Positions 51,294 to 63,771 of a stretch of 64,000 nucleotides of DNA are shown here, in pieces. Origin of the DNA: Ciborinia camelliae (lineage: Eukaryota > Ascomycota > Leotiomycetes > Helotiales > Sclerotiniaceae); the NCBI GenBank assembly GCA_025890175.1, contig JANPYM010000014.1, forward strand, positions 319,052-383,051, read 5' to 3'. The notes beneath the pieces were generated by a model, which was given only the letters and a program-made list of their open reading frames with translations, was not told where the DNA came from and did not search any database. The position numbers and the translations under genes are program-made. Positions within the stretch are counted from its first letter, which is position 1, and the number at the start of each line of letters is the position of its first letter.

Positions 51294-51345
51294 CAGACAG
51301 ACGTTACGCGAACAGACGTTACGTGAACAGACGCTACGCTACACC
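51294..51345. repeat. Short tandem array, unit ACAGACGTTACG-like
   Basis: Three imperfect units of about 15 bp containing GAACAGACG(T/C)TACG follow each other here. No function is apparent. Confidence 0.6.
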
Positions 51346-51387
51346 TCCCAAATAAAGATGACAGATCTACAATCAGGATGCAGGAAC

Positions 51388-51421
51388 AAGAAAAGAAAAG
51401 AAAAGAAAAGAAAAGAAAAGA
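51388..51421. repeat. (GAAAA)n pentanucleotide microsatellite
   Basis: About seven GAAAA units. Confidence 0.85.
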
Positions 51422-51630
51422 GCAGAAATCAAGCATCTCGAAGTGTTTTTTTGTATTGTTGGATTTGGATGGATGGATTGAAGACTAGACTAGACTAGAC
51501 TGGACTAGACGGAGTCTGGGGTGTATATTGGATATCTTTGATGTTTGGTGTGAATAGGTACTATAGGTAGATAGGTAGATAGATAGATAGATATTAAACG
51601 ACTAGATTTCCAGGTGAGATCATAATGATG

Positions 51631-52133
51631 CAGGGTTGGACAAAAGGTAGGGTAGCCCGGGGTATACCCGGGTAGAAATCGAAGGGTTACTATCCTACTA
51701 TATTCTACAGAGTAGAATAAAAACCCCATAAAATTTGGAAGGGTACGGGTATATCCAGCAGATATAAACATGTAACCCTAATATTTTGAGGGGAAGGCTA
51801 GTATTTGGAAGAAAGATTAGTATTTAAAAGGAAGGCTAATTTATTAAAAAAAGAGGAAAATGCGAGGAAGAAATATGTCTAATATTTCAAGCATTAATCT
51901 AAACCGTAGGTATTTGCTTGTTGTAATTAATATTTTAATACTATTATTTGATAATTTTGATTCATTTATATAATTGGAAATAACCTTAACTTTAAACAAT
52001 TATATAATATATACCTGCAGGTATATTTATACCCATCGGATTTATAGAATAATCATTTTGCTAAATCCTACAGGGTAGAATAAATACCCTATAGGGTCAA
52101 AAATCCCGGGTAGGGTACGGGTGCCCAGCCCTG
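51631..52133. mobile_element. Non-autonomous hAT-type transposon
   Basis: The left end CAGGGTTGGACAAAAGG and the right end, read as reverse complement, CAGGGCTGGGCACCCG share the CAGGGxTGGxC terminus typical of hAT superfamily ends. The element is flanked by 8-bp sequences TAATGATG (51623-51630) and TGATGATG (52134-52141), a 7/8 match and the hAT target-duplication length. Sub-terminal GGGTAGG/CCCGGG motifs recur at both ends, and a GTAGAATAAAxACCC motif is directly repeated inside. The 503-bp element is AT-rich and encodes no transposase. Confidence 0.72.
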
Positions 52134-52171
52134 TGATGATGATCATAGTGGGTAGGGTAGCGCAGTGACTT

Positions 52172-52236
52172 GACTAACGTACAACCGTTAACTATAACAT
52201 ACAACCATTAACTATAACGTACAACCGTTAACTGTC
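52172..52236. repeat. 20-bp tandem repeat, three copies
   Basis: The unit AACGTACAACCGTTAACTAT is repeated three times with single-base changes (ACATACAACCATT in the middle copy, AACTGTC at the end). The changes are transitions. Confidence 0.8.
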
Positions 52237-52840
52237 ACGGAGCGAAGTGGAAAAAGGAAGTATAATCTTAGGCATCGGAATAGTATTATAGTAAACGATG
52301 AAGAGGAAAGGATTCTGATCTGAAAAAGGATCGGTTTAAATACCCTCTAGCTCCTGCCCTAGCTCTCTAGCTCCTGCCTTAGGCAGGAACCCTTGGCAGT
52401 TCCTGACATTAACTATCAAAGGATAGCTTCCATAAGCTTGGCTCTAAGCTAATTCATAGGTAGGTAGGTAGTGATATCATTGGTCTGATCTGATCTGAGA
52501 AGTGAAGAGAAGTATGGATAAAAAGTAAACAAAGAGCACATAGGAAGGTACCTAGGCATCTCACGCGGTATCCAATCCCTTGTAGTACGAAACTGAATGA
52601 ATGAAAGCAATGCTAAAACTCCCAAGCTAAAGTTCCCAAGTGTTGAAGATGAAAACTAACGAACGAAAGAAATTCTCCTGTGTACGTAGGTATATTCCAA
52701 TTCTGCTAATCACCTATAACTCCTGATCATCATGGATTGGTTCTAGAAAAACCAAACCAAACCAAACTAAACTAAACCAAACCATTATATGGAGTTCCAT
52801 ACAACGATTATCGATTATCGATTATCGCGCAGGTCTTCAA

Positions 52841-52841
52841 T

Positions 52842-52872
<31 letters not shown>
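52841..52872. repeat. (TC)n microsatellite
   Basis: About 14 uninterrupted CT units preceded by an ATCGATT repeat (about 52807-52826). Confidence 0.85.
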
Positions 52873-52875
<3 letters not shown>

Positions 52876-53457
52876 AGATAGACCATCCGTATCTCTCCAG
52901 CAGACCAGCGCGACATAAACAAGCACTACGAGCCCACCAGCCCCCCAGCACACAACAAAACACATCAAACCCCAGTATCTATGTAATATCCATATAATAT
53001 CTATATCATATCTATTAACTCATAATCCCCCTTCCCCTTCCCATCTCCGAAACATCAAGAGTCGAGTCAAGTCGAAGCAGTCCCGTGACATAAATCTATA
53101 AATCGGGCGTATTATATATATATATATATATACATATATACATTCTGATGATGCAAATGCAAATGCAATGGCATGGCATGGCACCGGGAGCACGCACGCA
53201 AGCAAGCTTGTATGTGCAGATGTATATGCAGATATGACGACGAAGAAAGAAAGAAAGAGGGAGCTCCATTCCATCGATCATTCCATCCATTCATCAATCC
53301 ATTCCATCATTCCATCGAACAAACACAACACAAACACAAACCACGAAGGTTGATGGATGGATAGATGGATGTGGAAAGATAAAGAAAAAGAAAAAGAAAG
53401 ACACCTGGGCAGACAGAGACAAAGAAACACTTTCCAGGTACCAGGAACAAAGATCGG

Positions 53458-53605
53458 GCGGTAGGTAGGTAGGTAGGTAGGTATATACCTAAGTATGTAT
53501 GTATATATGTATGGATGGATGGATGTAGATATGTAGGTAGGTATGTATATACCTAAGTATGTAGATATGTAGGTATGTATGTAGGTATGTAGGTACGTAT
53601 GTATG
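53458..53605. repeat. GGTA/TATG tetranucleotide-rich tract
   Basis: Runs of GGTA, TATG and GGAT units, with a segment containing GTATATACCTAAGTATG present twice (about 53480 and 53545). Confidence 0.75.
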
Positions 53606-56529
53606 GATGAATGGCCGAATATAAAAAAATCATGTCGTGTAACCCAGGGCTTTGGGATTCAGGTCAGTTGATATGATGTGATGGGATGTGCTCTATCTAT
53701 CTAGGTATCTATCTATCTGTCTATCTATCATCGAAAAGGAAAAAAAAATACATATCCACTTACTTACTACCTTAGTCAACCATCACGATTCATCATCTTA
53801 TGTATAGACGCAGCATATAAAAAAGCACGCCATAAGTATTCTGCCATTTATTATTATAATAATTATAATAATTAATAGTATTAGTATAGAAAGATTCCAT
53901 GACCTATATTCCGTGCCTTGCATTTTGGCGATGCGAAAAGTATACATACATACTTTTTTTTGTGGTACCTACCTAGTAGGTACGTAGCGGCAGACAGATG
54001 AGAACCTGGAACGCATAGTCAGGGCGCTGGTCCGGCTGGATGAACAGATCTGCCAAGGACGACCTGCATACGCAGACCACGCATCCATTCATTGATAACC
54101 TTCCGAATCATCCATACATAGCCTGGAGGTAGATTTGCCTTGCTGATGGGCGGGCGTCTTGATGAATCCGTGGGTAGGTAAGGCTACATGAATATGCTAC
54201 ATGAATATGGATGATGCCCATGTGTATGGATGGATGGAGACTGGTACGGGTATGATCACTTATGGTCATCCGTAACGATTGAATGAATCATCGAAGGAGG
54301 TAGGTAAGCTTACTCTGTACTCTTGTCTCGATGGATAGGATAGGATAGGATAGGTGAACCTGGTAATGCGATGCGATCCATGCTTTTCCTTTCCTTCTTA
54401 TGGTCTCGGGGTATCGTATCTTGGCTAAAGATTCACTGAGATAAATGAGATCTGGCTGAGCTTTGCATGAAATATATGAGTAGTAAAGTACTGTCTGTAC
54501 ATGCCGAGCAAACCGATGCCCGTTATTTAATTCCATCCCTGTGTCAGCACGTACGATGATCTATCGGGATACCGGGTCCGTATGTTATTATTATGAACTT
54601 ACGAGTCGATGAAAGAAGAGGGGAAAGGGAAACCTGGAACACTCAACCAAGATTACCTACCGTACCGTACGAGGTAGATTTTTTTTACCAAAAAATCTTT
54701 TGGCGGTGAGAACGATGATAAAGGCTTAGTGCCTCCTGCCCCGCCCCTCGATTGCTTATCGCAGCATAGTGGCGGCACATGTTATAGTTTAAAGCTGGCA
54801 CCAGAAGGTAAAAAGCGCACAATGCGCAACGGATTATTGAAAAACTAACAAAGAGTCAGCCATGTGAGGATCAAGGCACAAAGGCACAACCTTGAAAGCG
54901 CACAAAACCTTTTCCCACCGTCTAGAAGGCAAAAAAAATAACCTCCGATACGATACCGATAGGAATACTGTACCAACCAATATCATCATCATCCTGCTCA
55001 CGAGGTGGCTCTCCAGTCCAGTCCAGTACAGTATATGTATTTTCAGCACCACATCATCTTGAATCCTGTAATATTGATATTGTTACTCCTGTCGTATGAT
55101 CTACTCGGTGAGTCGCAGACTCGCCGCAAACAAAATAATACTGGAGGGAGAATTGAATACCTCCTTATTCCGAGTATCTCTCACGAGGGGTAAAAGATAC
55201 TTTATTGAATAATAATAATGTAATTATGTATAGTACAAGTACAATCTGTACAGACTGGCACTCTTTGCCTTAGCTTTCGATCCACTTTATGAAAATATAA
55301 GACGATGGATGACTTGCAGTCAGCAACCAGTGATTGCTGAGATATAATAGGATACTAGTATATTGATTGCATCAAACGCATATGCTGCAAGCCGGAGCAG
55401 TTCAGGTAAGGGACAGGAACAAAAATCTAAAATCCAGCATCCTCGTTCCTTTTGAGTGGCCAGGAGTCCAAGTTTCAAGATAGGCTGTAGGTAAGAAAAG
55501 TGTAACCTTGTCGTTGGTGTTCCTGGGAAAAAATTGGGTATCCGGTTGTCATTGATATTCAAATGTTTCAATGATGGATGATAATGTTTCTCAGTCAGGA
55601 CTCAGCATATACAGAAATCCTCGAGACGGTTAAATATGATGATATGACTATCAGTAGATCAACAGATCAATAGATATAGATACCTATTTATATATATATA
55701 AATGTTGTATGACTGAAAATGACCGGAACGAGGAGATCTTCTGGATCGAGTTTCTCTATCTAGATTAAAAAAAGAGGATCGAAAGCATTGTGGCAGACTC
55801 GAGTATATTTGAATTTGAAAAGGAAGGTACAGACAGTATTGTAGATTGCAGCTAACGGCTTGCTTATAACACCTCAAGCTGGAAATATATTAACCACCCA
55901 ATAATCTCTGTATATATGAGAAAAATGAAATCCACCCACTCAACTCTTGAGCAAATAATAAATAATTATCTTGTAAAGTTGGACGGGAAACCTTTTAGCT
56001 TATCGTTACTCACGCTACCTACGCGACCTAACTCATACTTACGTACCTGACTCCTCTGTACATAGTAAGGTTATCCAACCCATATCATCCCTAGTACCTC
56101 AAATATACCATTCTAAAATTATCGGATTCCTAAAAACTTTTCGATAATAATAATGAAATAATTAATACCCTCGAGGCTTCTCTCAAAGTATGGTGTGAGC
56201 TTTGACTTTGACTATACCGATCCTTTTTGGCATGGGAACGAACCGATCTGATTTCATGATGATGATGATCCATCATCTAAGAAAACTGAGAGTTGGATAT
56301 ATAGTCTTTGTACCCCCTTCATCCATTCCAATTCCAATTCCAATTCCAATTCTTAAAAAAACAAGATCCACCACTGGCACCCCTCAATCCAAAAAGTCGT
56401 TCAAACCTATCAATTATTATTACGGTACATGAATAGGAGTCCCCTAGTCTCTGACGCGTTAACTTACCCTACCTACCTACCTAGGTACGCATTAACTTCT
56501 CAAGGTTGTTCTGTTCAGGTGTTCTTTTC

Positions 56530-57312
56530 TGTCCTGACCCGAATCCTCTTACATATCCATCCATCTTACCTCCCTCTTACTTTTCTTACCCCTTCATCTT
56601 GCTTCTCCTCTACCAACCAGAACCGCAATTCAAAAGGATCTCTCACCAGTAATAGAAATTGGTACGGTCTTCGTATTCTTACCACCGTCGCCTTCATTCA
56701 ATCAATCTATGATTCGGGATAATCTTCTTTACAAAACGTCGAAATCACATTGCAGATCTTAAAACTCGTCTAAAGCTTAGGCTTAAAACCACCACCACCA
56801 CCACCACCCTTGCAAGATCTTTTGCAGTCAATTAATTCATCTCTCGGACAAAACGAGGCAAAGGCAACATTTCTCCCGGTCGCATATCGTAACCACCAAT
56901 TTCCTTGTCCCCCGCCATCCTCTTATCGACAACAGAGAATAGGTAGACAACATAATTATCGCCGTTGCTCGGATAACCTACACACAAACACAAGTATTGA
57001 GGATCTTTCAAAGAAAATCAGAAAGTCCTCATCTCTTGATTTATCGTCGCGATATCTTTTTCGACTCTGCTGCAGGCCAGGCTTTACCTCCTTCCTTTCC
57101 ATCCGGAGCTGGATCCTTTCGAAACCAAGCCGCCTCTACTTGGGTACTTTACACACCCTGCTTACGAATAACACAAAACTCTCTTTTTGTCTTCATGCGG
57201 TGACAGAGATACGATCTATACCACCTTGTCCTCCTCACCCTTTTCGCGACCTTCTACCGCAACCATCGCTCGAGTCGAGTCCGCAGTGATCACATCACTG
57301 TCGCCAACCATA
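56530..57312 (+). promoter_or_regulatory. Probable long pyrimidine-rich 5' leader of the C2H2 gene
   Basis: From about 56530 the + strand becomes CT-rich, as in fungal transcription-start regions, and remains C/T/A-biased to the ATG at 57313. Several short upstream open frames are present, compatible with uORF control or leader introns. The transcription start is inferred from composition only. Confidence 0.4.
56790..56809. repeat. (CCA)n trinucleotide run in the C2H2 leader
   Basis: About six CCA units within the presumed 5' untranslated leader of the zinc-finger gene. Confidence 0.7.
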
Positions 57313-59631
57313 ATGCATCCCGATCCTCCACCAACTCGGGAGCCAGCATCTGGCCCGAGGTTCGGCCCCTCTTTCCATCCTATAAACCCCAGTCCTATAC
57401 ATCATCACAATGGTTCTGAAACCGAAGGAGCATTCGACCGGCACAATCAACAGGTCATGCGTCCTGGGACGCCTCGACCTAATACCGCACCAAACATCCA
57501 ACTTCAGCCGATGCATGGAAATGAAGATGCAACAACTCCTACGACAGCGACATTTGGAACGGTCTCAAGCGCGCTTGCGGATCAAAGACCTCTCCCAATT
57601 TCTCCTTTCAATGTCGCTGCATCCGTTCCTGAGACCGTCCAAGGTTTGACATCAACCCTTAACAGAGGCAATTCGAGAAAGTCAAATAATTCTGCTGGTT
57701 CTGAAGATGTTGCTATGGATGAATCCGATGCTGGCAGTGACAATGGCGATGGCTCAAGACCCAATAAGAAGAAGAAGATACAAAAATTCTTCTGCGTGGA
57801 GTATCCACCTTGTAATCTCAGCTTTACCAGAAGTGAGCATTTGGCACGACATATCAGGTAATTCAATACATTTCAAACCACGCCACAATAACTGACCATC
57901 CGCTGACTTGTAATTTGATCCAGAAAACATACAGGAGAACGTCCCTTTGAGTGCCATTGTAGACGCAGATTTTCCCGGATGGACAATTTAAGGCAACATG
58001 CTCAGACGGTACATGTGAATGAGCCAATTCCCCAAGACTCTTTGGCAGCCAGTGGCACAAGATATCCCAGACAGGCTCGCAGTGATAGAGTTAGGCCGCC
58101 TGGTCAGAACAGACCGAGAGCTGCCACAGCTAGCGGGCATGCACCTACACATCGTGGTCATCACCGAGGCTCTTTGTCCACTTCGAGCATAGGTACTATT
58201 ACAGCTAGCTATATTCAACCAAACAACTTCAGAGCACGCCCGCCTCCTCTGCAGATGGCTAGCTGGGGATCAAATAGCCCTTCAGCATGGGGCCCAACTT
58301 CACCTGGAGGTTACGAAACGCCTACTTCTGCTACATTTTCAACCGGTCAAAATAGTCCGCGGTGGCCTCCCGCTATCCAATCGCCTGTAATGGGCGCCTA
58401 TTCGCGAACGGCTAGCATTTACGATGGTCATCGTACACCTGGTAGAAGATTATCTACGCCTTCGGCCGCAAACCCATTTTCCTCATCGGGCCTTACCCAT
58501 CAGTGGGGCATGCAACCAAATTTCTCAACACCCTACTCCCCAGGTGTGGTTTCAAGTCCTACAGCCTCGACGGCGGGCGTGGGAAATTTACGGAGAGATT
58601 CGATAGCTAGCAATCATCCAGACATGGACAATAGACGGAGAACATGGCACCCAGATTCTGCTGCGGCTTTCACTAGCAGACTGCAAAATGTCATGACCCC
58701 CAATCATTATGCCAACGGCCCTGTTCCTCAACCATCTGCAATTCTTCCCAGCAATGCTCCTCCGATGGAACCTCTTAAACTCCCCGGTATATCAAGCTTC
58801 GATCCTATAAGAAGAGAATCCTCTCCACCTCGACGTGCTCCAAGTCCAATGATGGTTGATAGACGACACTCTTACTATCAGCCAAGTACTACTTTGACTG
58901 AATCACCCACCTACCACCAGTCAAGGCCTAGCATTGTTGACTTATCCTCTTACCGCCAGCCAAGACCTATGCACTCCAGAGACCGACCTCTTAGCTCTCA
59001 TCTTGATCGACAATTTAACCACCTAGAGATTCAAGGCCCACCACAAGCAGATGCGGCTACCTGGGCTTCCGATACAGCTCGTGCAGTCCATGCCACGGCA
59101 GAGCAATCGCAAGCAAATCAACCACGAGTGATGTTTGAACCATCAACGTATGGTCCTCGATCTGGGATATCTTCATCTTACCACCAACATACCGCTAGTG
59201 CACCTGCTAATACGCCCAGATCGAACAGACGCGATGGGTGGTACCATGGACCAGTGACAGCATATCATCAGATTCATGATAACAGAGTTCAAGGAACTTC
59301 TCCAGAAGGGTCGAGCAGTTCCGAAGGTGCTGCCCCCGAGACTCCACAGAATACCACCACAACAGATTACAACCCTACTATTCTACGATCAAACGGCTAC
59401 CCTGAGGAAACTTCTCGGCCTAACCGTCCACAACAACCAATCATTCATCACTACCATACTCAATCTAATGGAAGTGAACCTTCTTATACATATGGGCCCC
59501 CATCATCAACTCAAACCATGTTTCGACCTCAGCAAATTCTCAAGTCATCTGAGCAGACCTACAGCAACCCTCTAGACGCTTTGGTGGCTGTCGCAACAAG
59601 CGATCACGTCACAGTGCAGAAACCCTTTTGA
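57313..59631 (+). CDS. C2H2 zinc-finger transcription factor
   Basis: Two exons (57313-57857 and 57924-59631; 66-nt intron) give 750 aa. The start is the first in-frame [23 protein letters not shown]. Two adjacent fingers lie at about 159-212. Finger 1 is C161-x5-C167-x12-H180-x3-H184 and is split by the intron. It is linked by TGERPF to finger 2, C192-x-C194-x12-H207-x4-H212 ([21 protein letters not shown] is the hallmark segment). A basic [10 protein letters not shown] just before finger 1 may be the nuclear localisation signal. The rest is long, Pro/Ser/Thr/Gln-rich and disordered, as expected of fungal regulators. The finger pair resembles a conserved Pezizomycotina family (Azf1/DvrA-like by memory), but the exact orthologue is not certain. 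A long leader and a large repeat-filled upstream region precede it. Confidence 0.92.
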
Positions 59632-61294
59632 AGAATTGATTTCGTTGGTTCATAACTTTTGTGTATATATTACACCTCGACTCAATTTCTTTTCAAAGAT
59701 ACCCAACTCGCATTCTATTCATGTGAATGCCACGAATTTATGAAACCAAGACAGATACACTTTTTATCTTCGCGATTCCCTTTTTTTCTACTTTTTATTG
59801 GGAAAGGGAAATTGTGATTTGGCAGCATTGGTGTTCGGTTTTTGACATGATCCTTTTTGTTTTTAGTCTCAACTTCTCTCCCAGTGTTCAATTGTGTGTC
59901 TACACCGTTTTATGCTGTGGAATATACAGCGTCTCTGGGGGTTTGATCTATTCTTGTATCTACAACAATCCCATTGTGGCATATATGATTCACGGTCAAT
60001 CGCTCATCTTCCCTCTCTCCGGAATGTACTGCACGGGTCATATGAATTATCATTGTCATGATTCTTATTCATCGGCCTGGAAGAAGCCCGGGATTCAACC
60101 TCACTACTATTTCTCGTTTGCTTGGGTCTGCTTTTTGGGTCTGATCTTCAGGTCAGGGTTTTGAATTGCTTTGGATTGCGTATTCTACATTAGCGTCACC
60201 CGGAAGGCTTCAGTTGATATTTCTAGCGTCGGGACAGGCGGTACTCTCCTCGGGATTTCTTGGTGGGCGGCAAGCTTGGCTATGACTCAGAGAAATTTTA
60301 CTTTTGATACCTCTATACCCCAATGCTCTCTTCAAACGTTTCGGCTTTCCTCTTTCTTGCCTTGGTTTCTTGCTCATATTTTGTCTTCTAGATGTATGTG
60401 TGTCGTGTATTCATTATGCAAGGTGGCATGGATGATAAGTCTAATCATGAGTGGTAATACAGCATTTGGGGGTCGATGTGATGTCATGCAAGATTATGGG
60501 ATGGGATTGGATGGGCTGGGCTGGTGGCGGGTTGTTTTGTTTTGCGAATGTGCGAATGTGCGAACGTGATTGTTTTGTTTCCCTCCTTTCCCTCCTTCAG
60601 ATTCCTATCTGTATCTTTATCTGTATCTGTTGGCTTTCCTCCTCGGGGGCTCATTGGATATTGATATGGATATGGATGGATGGATGGATGGATGGATGGG
60701 ATGGGATCATCATAGCATAAGGTAGCGAATGGGATGGAAGAAGAATCAGAATCAGAATCAGATGGGGATGAGATTGGACTTTCATATACATTTGGTAGTT
60801 TTGATCGTTCATGGTTCATCGCTCCATGGTTCATCGCTCCATGGGATGTAGGTAGTTGGTTGGTTGGTTGGTTGGCAGATAGTTTGATCGTTTGATCGTT
60901 TGATCGATTGTTCAATATCATTCGTGGATTTGGGAATTCTATTTCTCTTGATTTTGATTGATTTTGATTGGATTGGATTGGATTTTGATGTGATTTGCAT
61001 GATGTGATTTGCATGATGTGATTTGCATGATGTGATGGGTTTTGAGTGTGTGAGTGATGCCACCGGTTATGTGAGAGAGAGTGTGTATGTGAGTGTGTAA
61101 AGATTTTGATTTCTTGATTCTTGATCCTTCCTTCCTCCCTTTCTTTTTAGTGTGATTGTTTTATGGGTGGGTGAGTGGGTGTGTATATATATGTATATAT
61201 GTGTGTGAGTGTAGATATGTGTGTAGTGTAGTTAGTCTATGGTGGGTCATTTTACTTTTTACTTTCTGCTTTTTGCTTTTGTATTTGTATTTGT

Positions 61295-61378
61295 ATGGAT
61301 GGATACTGGATGGATGGATACTGGATGGATGTACTGAGGGATGGATATTGGATGGATGTATGGATGGATGGATGTATT
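61295..61378. repeat. GGATGGATACT/GGATGTA repeat tract
   Basis: A TGGATGGATACTGGATGGAT unit is repeated, then decays into GGAT/GTAT repeats up to the assembly gap. Confidence 0.8.
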
Positions 61379-61399
61379 TGTGTAGAGGGAGGGTGGGGG

Positions 61400-61409
61400 N
61401 NNNNNNNNN
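61400..61409. other. Assembly gap (10 N)
   Basis: Ten undetermined bases interrupt a G-rich simple-repeat tract. The real gap length is unknown. Confidence 0.99.
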
Positions 61410-62566
61410 GGGAGAGGGGGTGGATGGGGTGGATGGGGGTGGAGATGGGGTGAAGGGGGGGGAATTTGGAGTGAAGTTTGGATTAAGTATTGGATGGATG
61501 GGTAAATAGATGAAGGGGAGAGGGGAGTGAGAAATGGGGAGTGAAGAGGAGTGATTTGTTGAAATTTATGGAGAGAATTAGTGGATTAATGGATGGGTAG
61601 GTGGTTCTCGCGAACGGGTGGCGAAGGGTTATGGTTATGGATGTGCATTTGGATATGAATATGGCTGGGGGTTATAGATGGCGATTTATCATATATGAGG
61701 TTATACATTATATTTTAGATTTGGTAGAGTATGAAAGTATAGGTATCACCTCGGGTGATGACACAAGATGTATGATAACTAATTGATTGATATGGAGCCC
61801 CTTATATGTCCATGCGGTGACTAATATGGTCACGTGCTAACCACGTTCCCATTCACTAATCACATGCTCGATTCACTGGTATCACAACAGAAAGCTTGAA
61901 ATCTTGAAGCTTGAATGGAGGGGAGGGGATGTATTGTTTGGTAAAGGGGGGTGATGAAATAAGGTTGGCGATTTGGATAGGGATAGGAGGGATGGATGGT
62001 GGAAACTGGAAGAAGGGGAGAGGAAGGGAGGGAAAGAATATCGATTGATTGGGTAAGAGATGAGAATGGTTGGCTAAAGGTGCGAATGGATTTGGAACTT
62101 TTCTGTACCCATCGATCGATCTACACTTTACCTTTCCCGGTTCATGGATCTTCTCATCGATGGAGGAGCAGGAAGTCAAGAGATATCGATCTTGAAGATC
62201 GGAAGTGTGAGTGGGTTTTGATTTTGGAGGAGATGTGGGATGGGATGGGATAGGATAGGTTTATACGAGGATTCTTGGCTCAATATGGTTATGTATGATA
62301 TGATATGGGTGAAACGGGATAGGATGAAATGGGATAAATCGATACTAACCGGATAGATTGAAGATCAAATTACCAAGTCGATACAAGCAAGCGATTTACA
62401 AACAAGATAGGTCAGCATAACTTCATAAGCTGGAGGGCGTTGTGCAGAAATGACTCCATATTTAGCTGAACTGGCGAATGGACTAGAATAGATGGATGCA
62501 GATAAGTGGAGACTGGATTGTCACTAAAGGAGGGGTAAGTGGATATGGATTTGGGGCAGTGTGGGT

Positions 62567-62584
62567 AATAGTCCGGACCGCAGT
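62567..62584. repeat. Second copy of the 20800-type element end
   Basis: AATAGTCCGGACCGCAGT matches 17 of 18 positions of the sequence at 20809-20826. A weakly inverted counterpart (CAGTCCGGGTTAATAGACAC) lies at 62751-62770, so a decayed element of about 200 bp is possible. Confidence 0.45.
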
Positions 62585-63492
62585 TTATCGATGAGAGGTT
62601 TTGGATTCCTTGAATTCGGTTGGAACTGGAAGATTTGAATTATTTTCAGTTTAATTTGAAGGAATTGGAAATAAGAAATCGATTCAAATGATCAGCTTAT
62701 GTTTAACGATTTATCACTTCTCAAAAGTTGAACACTTGAATCTAGTCTACCAGTCCGGGTTAATAGACACGCTGATTTGGAGATGCTGGCGATCTTTGCT
62801 CTGAGTGTTGAAGTTGTGAGGTCAAAGGAGAGGGTCAGATGGACTGGGAAATGGTATGTTCATAATGTTATATACGAGGTTGTGGAGGTTGTAGTGTTGA
62901 TATTGGTATTTGTGGGTTTTCACATGATAAGAACGCTGCGACTAGTTCTTTCAAATTTCAGTACTCATATATTAATATATCAAGGAAAGGCTTTATGGAA
63001 TGGATGGTGCAGTTGGTTGGTTCAGGTGGTGCGCTTGTGCAGATGTGCTGGGCTATGTATGTGTATGCATGGCAGCTCAGCAGCTGCAGTCAGCGGGAGA
63101 GTTAGCATAGCATGATGCAGAGTAACAAATTGGGGTCTTGAGGTGTGATTGATCAAGCTTTTAAGTCTTGGGAGATGGGGAAAGAAACTTTGGTTTGTGG
63201 GTTTGGGTTTTGAGGATGGGGAGCTCATATCTTATCTTTATTTTGGTATTGGGAGGTGGATAAATGACGGGAAATATTGTAATCTTGAATTGGGGACGAT
63301 TGGATGATGATTACACCAGAAAAATTCGGCATATAGCCTAATAGACTTTGTAAGATAGAGATAGAGGGACAGGTGAGCAGATCTTGTAAAACCCGTGGAG
63401 AAACTTGTCAAATCAATGCACGGAGTAGAGAATCTTTCTTTAATCAATATATTCGCTCTTAACAGGACACTACGCAATATTCGCTCGCTACA

Positions 63493-63771
63493 CTATCTGA
63501 GCTCTTCTTTTTCTTCAACCTCATCGTTTTTGATATCTTTACCAATTTCACCATTAACTAGTGTTCCCATCCAAGGTTTGAGTATCTTTTCATCCTTGCC
63601 AATCAAATCAGCTTTCCACTTGGCAAGCCAGTTTACTTTACTTCCCTTATCCTAGCCATTACTTTCTCCTGTAAGGTTAACTTCTTCCTTAACTGTAGAT
63701 GATGTTGCCCCAGAATTCTTAGCTTTCCATTCTGTCTTGACCTTCCTCCAACCTTCCTCCAACCTTCCTCC
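63493..63771 (-). pseudogene. Broken reading frame, C-terminal gene fragment
   Basis: On the - strand 63651-63493 encodes 52 codons with a protein-like Lys/Glu/Trp pattern (VNWLAKWKADLIGKDEKIL, then PWMGTLVNGEIGKDIKN) ending in TAG. Immediately upstream the same frame continues (TEWKAKNSGATSS, VKEEVNLTGESNG) but is interrupted by an in-frame TAG at 63652-63654. Further upstream it is disturbed by an 11-bp tandem duplication (CCTTCCTCCAA, 63741-63762). Either the TAG is the AG of a splice acceptor (GGCTAG) and this is the last exon of a gene running off the window, or it is a decayed gene. No family is recognised. Confidence 0.4.

Larger units (their letters stand above)
49184..57312. other. 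8.1-kb gene-free divergent intergenic region
   Basis: No protein gene is supported. The region is dominated by microsatellites and two small DNA transposons listed separately. The last about 900 bp look like a long 5' leader of the C2H2 gene. Confidence 0.6.
59632..63492. other. Intergenic, repeat-rich, 3' of the C2H2 gene
   Basis: The first about 700 bp are T-rich and may be 3' UTR. From about 60660 on, GGAT/TGGAT repeats dominate on the + strand (60670-60700, 61295-61378), with TTGGTTGG (60854-60873) and ATTTTGATTGG/TGATTTGCATGATG short tandem units (60950-61035). Open frames here are repeat-encoded and not supported as genes. Confidence 0.55.

Noticed and set aside
56810..57289. 159-codon frame before the C2H2 start codon
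   Set aside because: It is in the pyrimidine-rich leader of the zinc-finger gene, shows no domain and is most likely untranslated or uORF sequence.
59727..60720. Open frames of 89-145 codons downstream of the C2H2 gene
   Set aside because: They are Cys/Phe/Ser-rich frames in T-rich DNA without family resemblance, probably 3' UTR and repeat translation.
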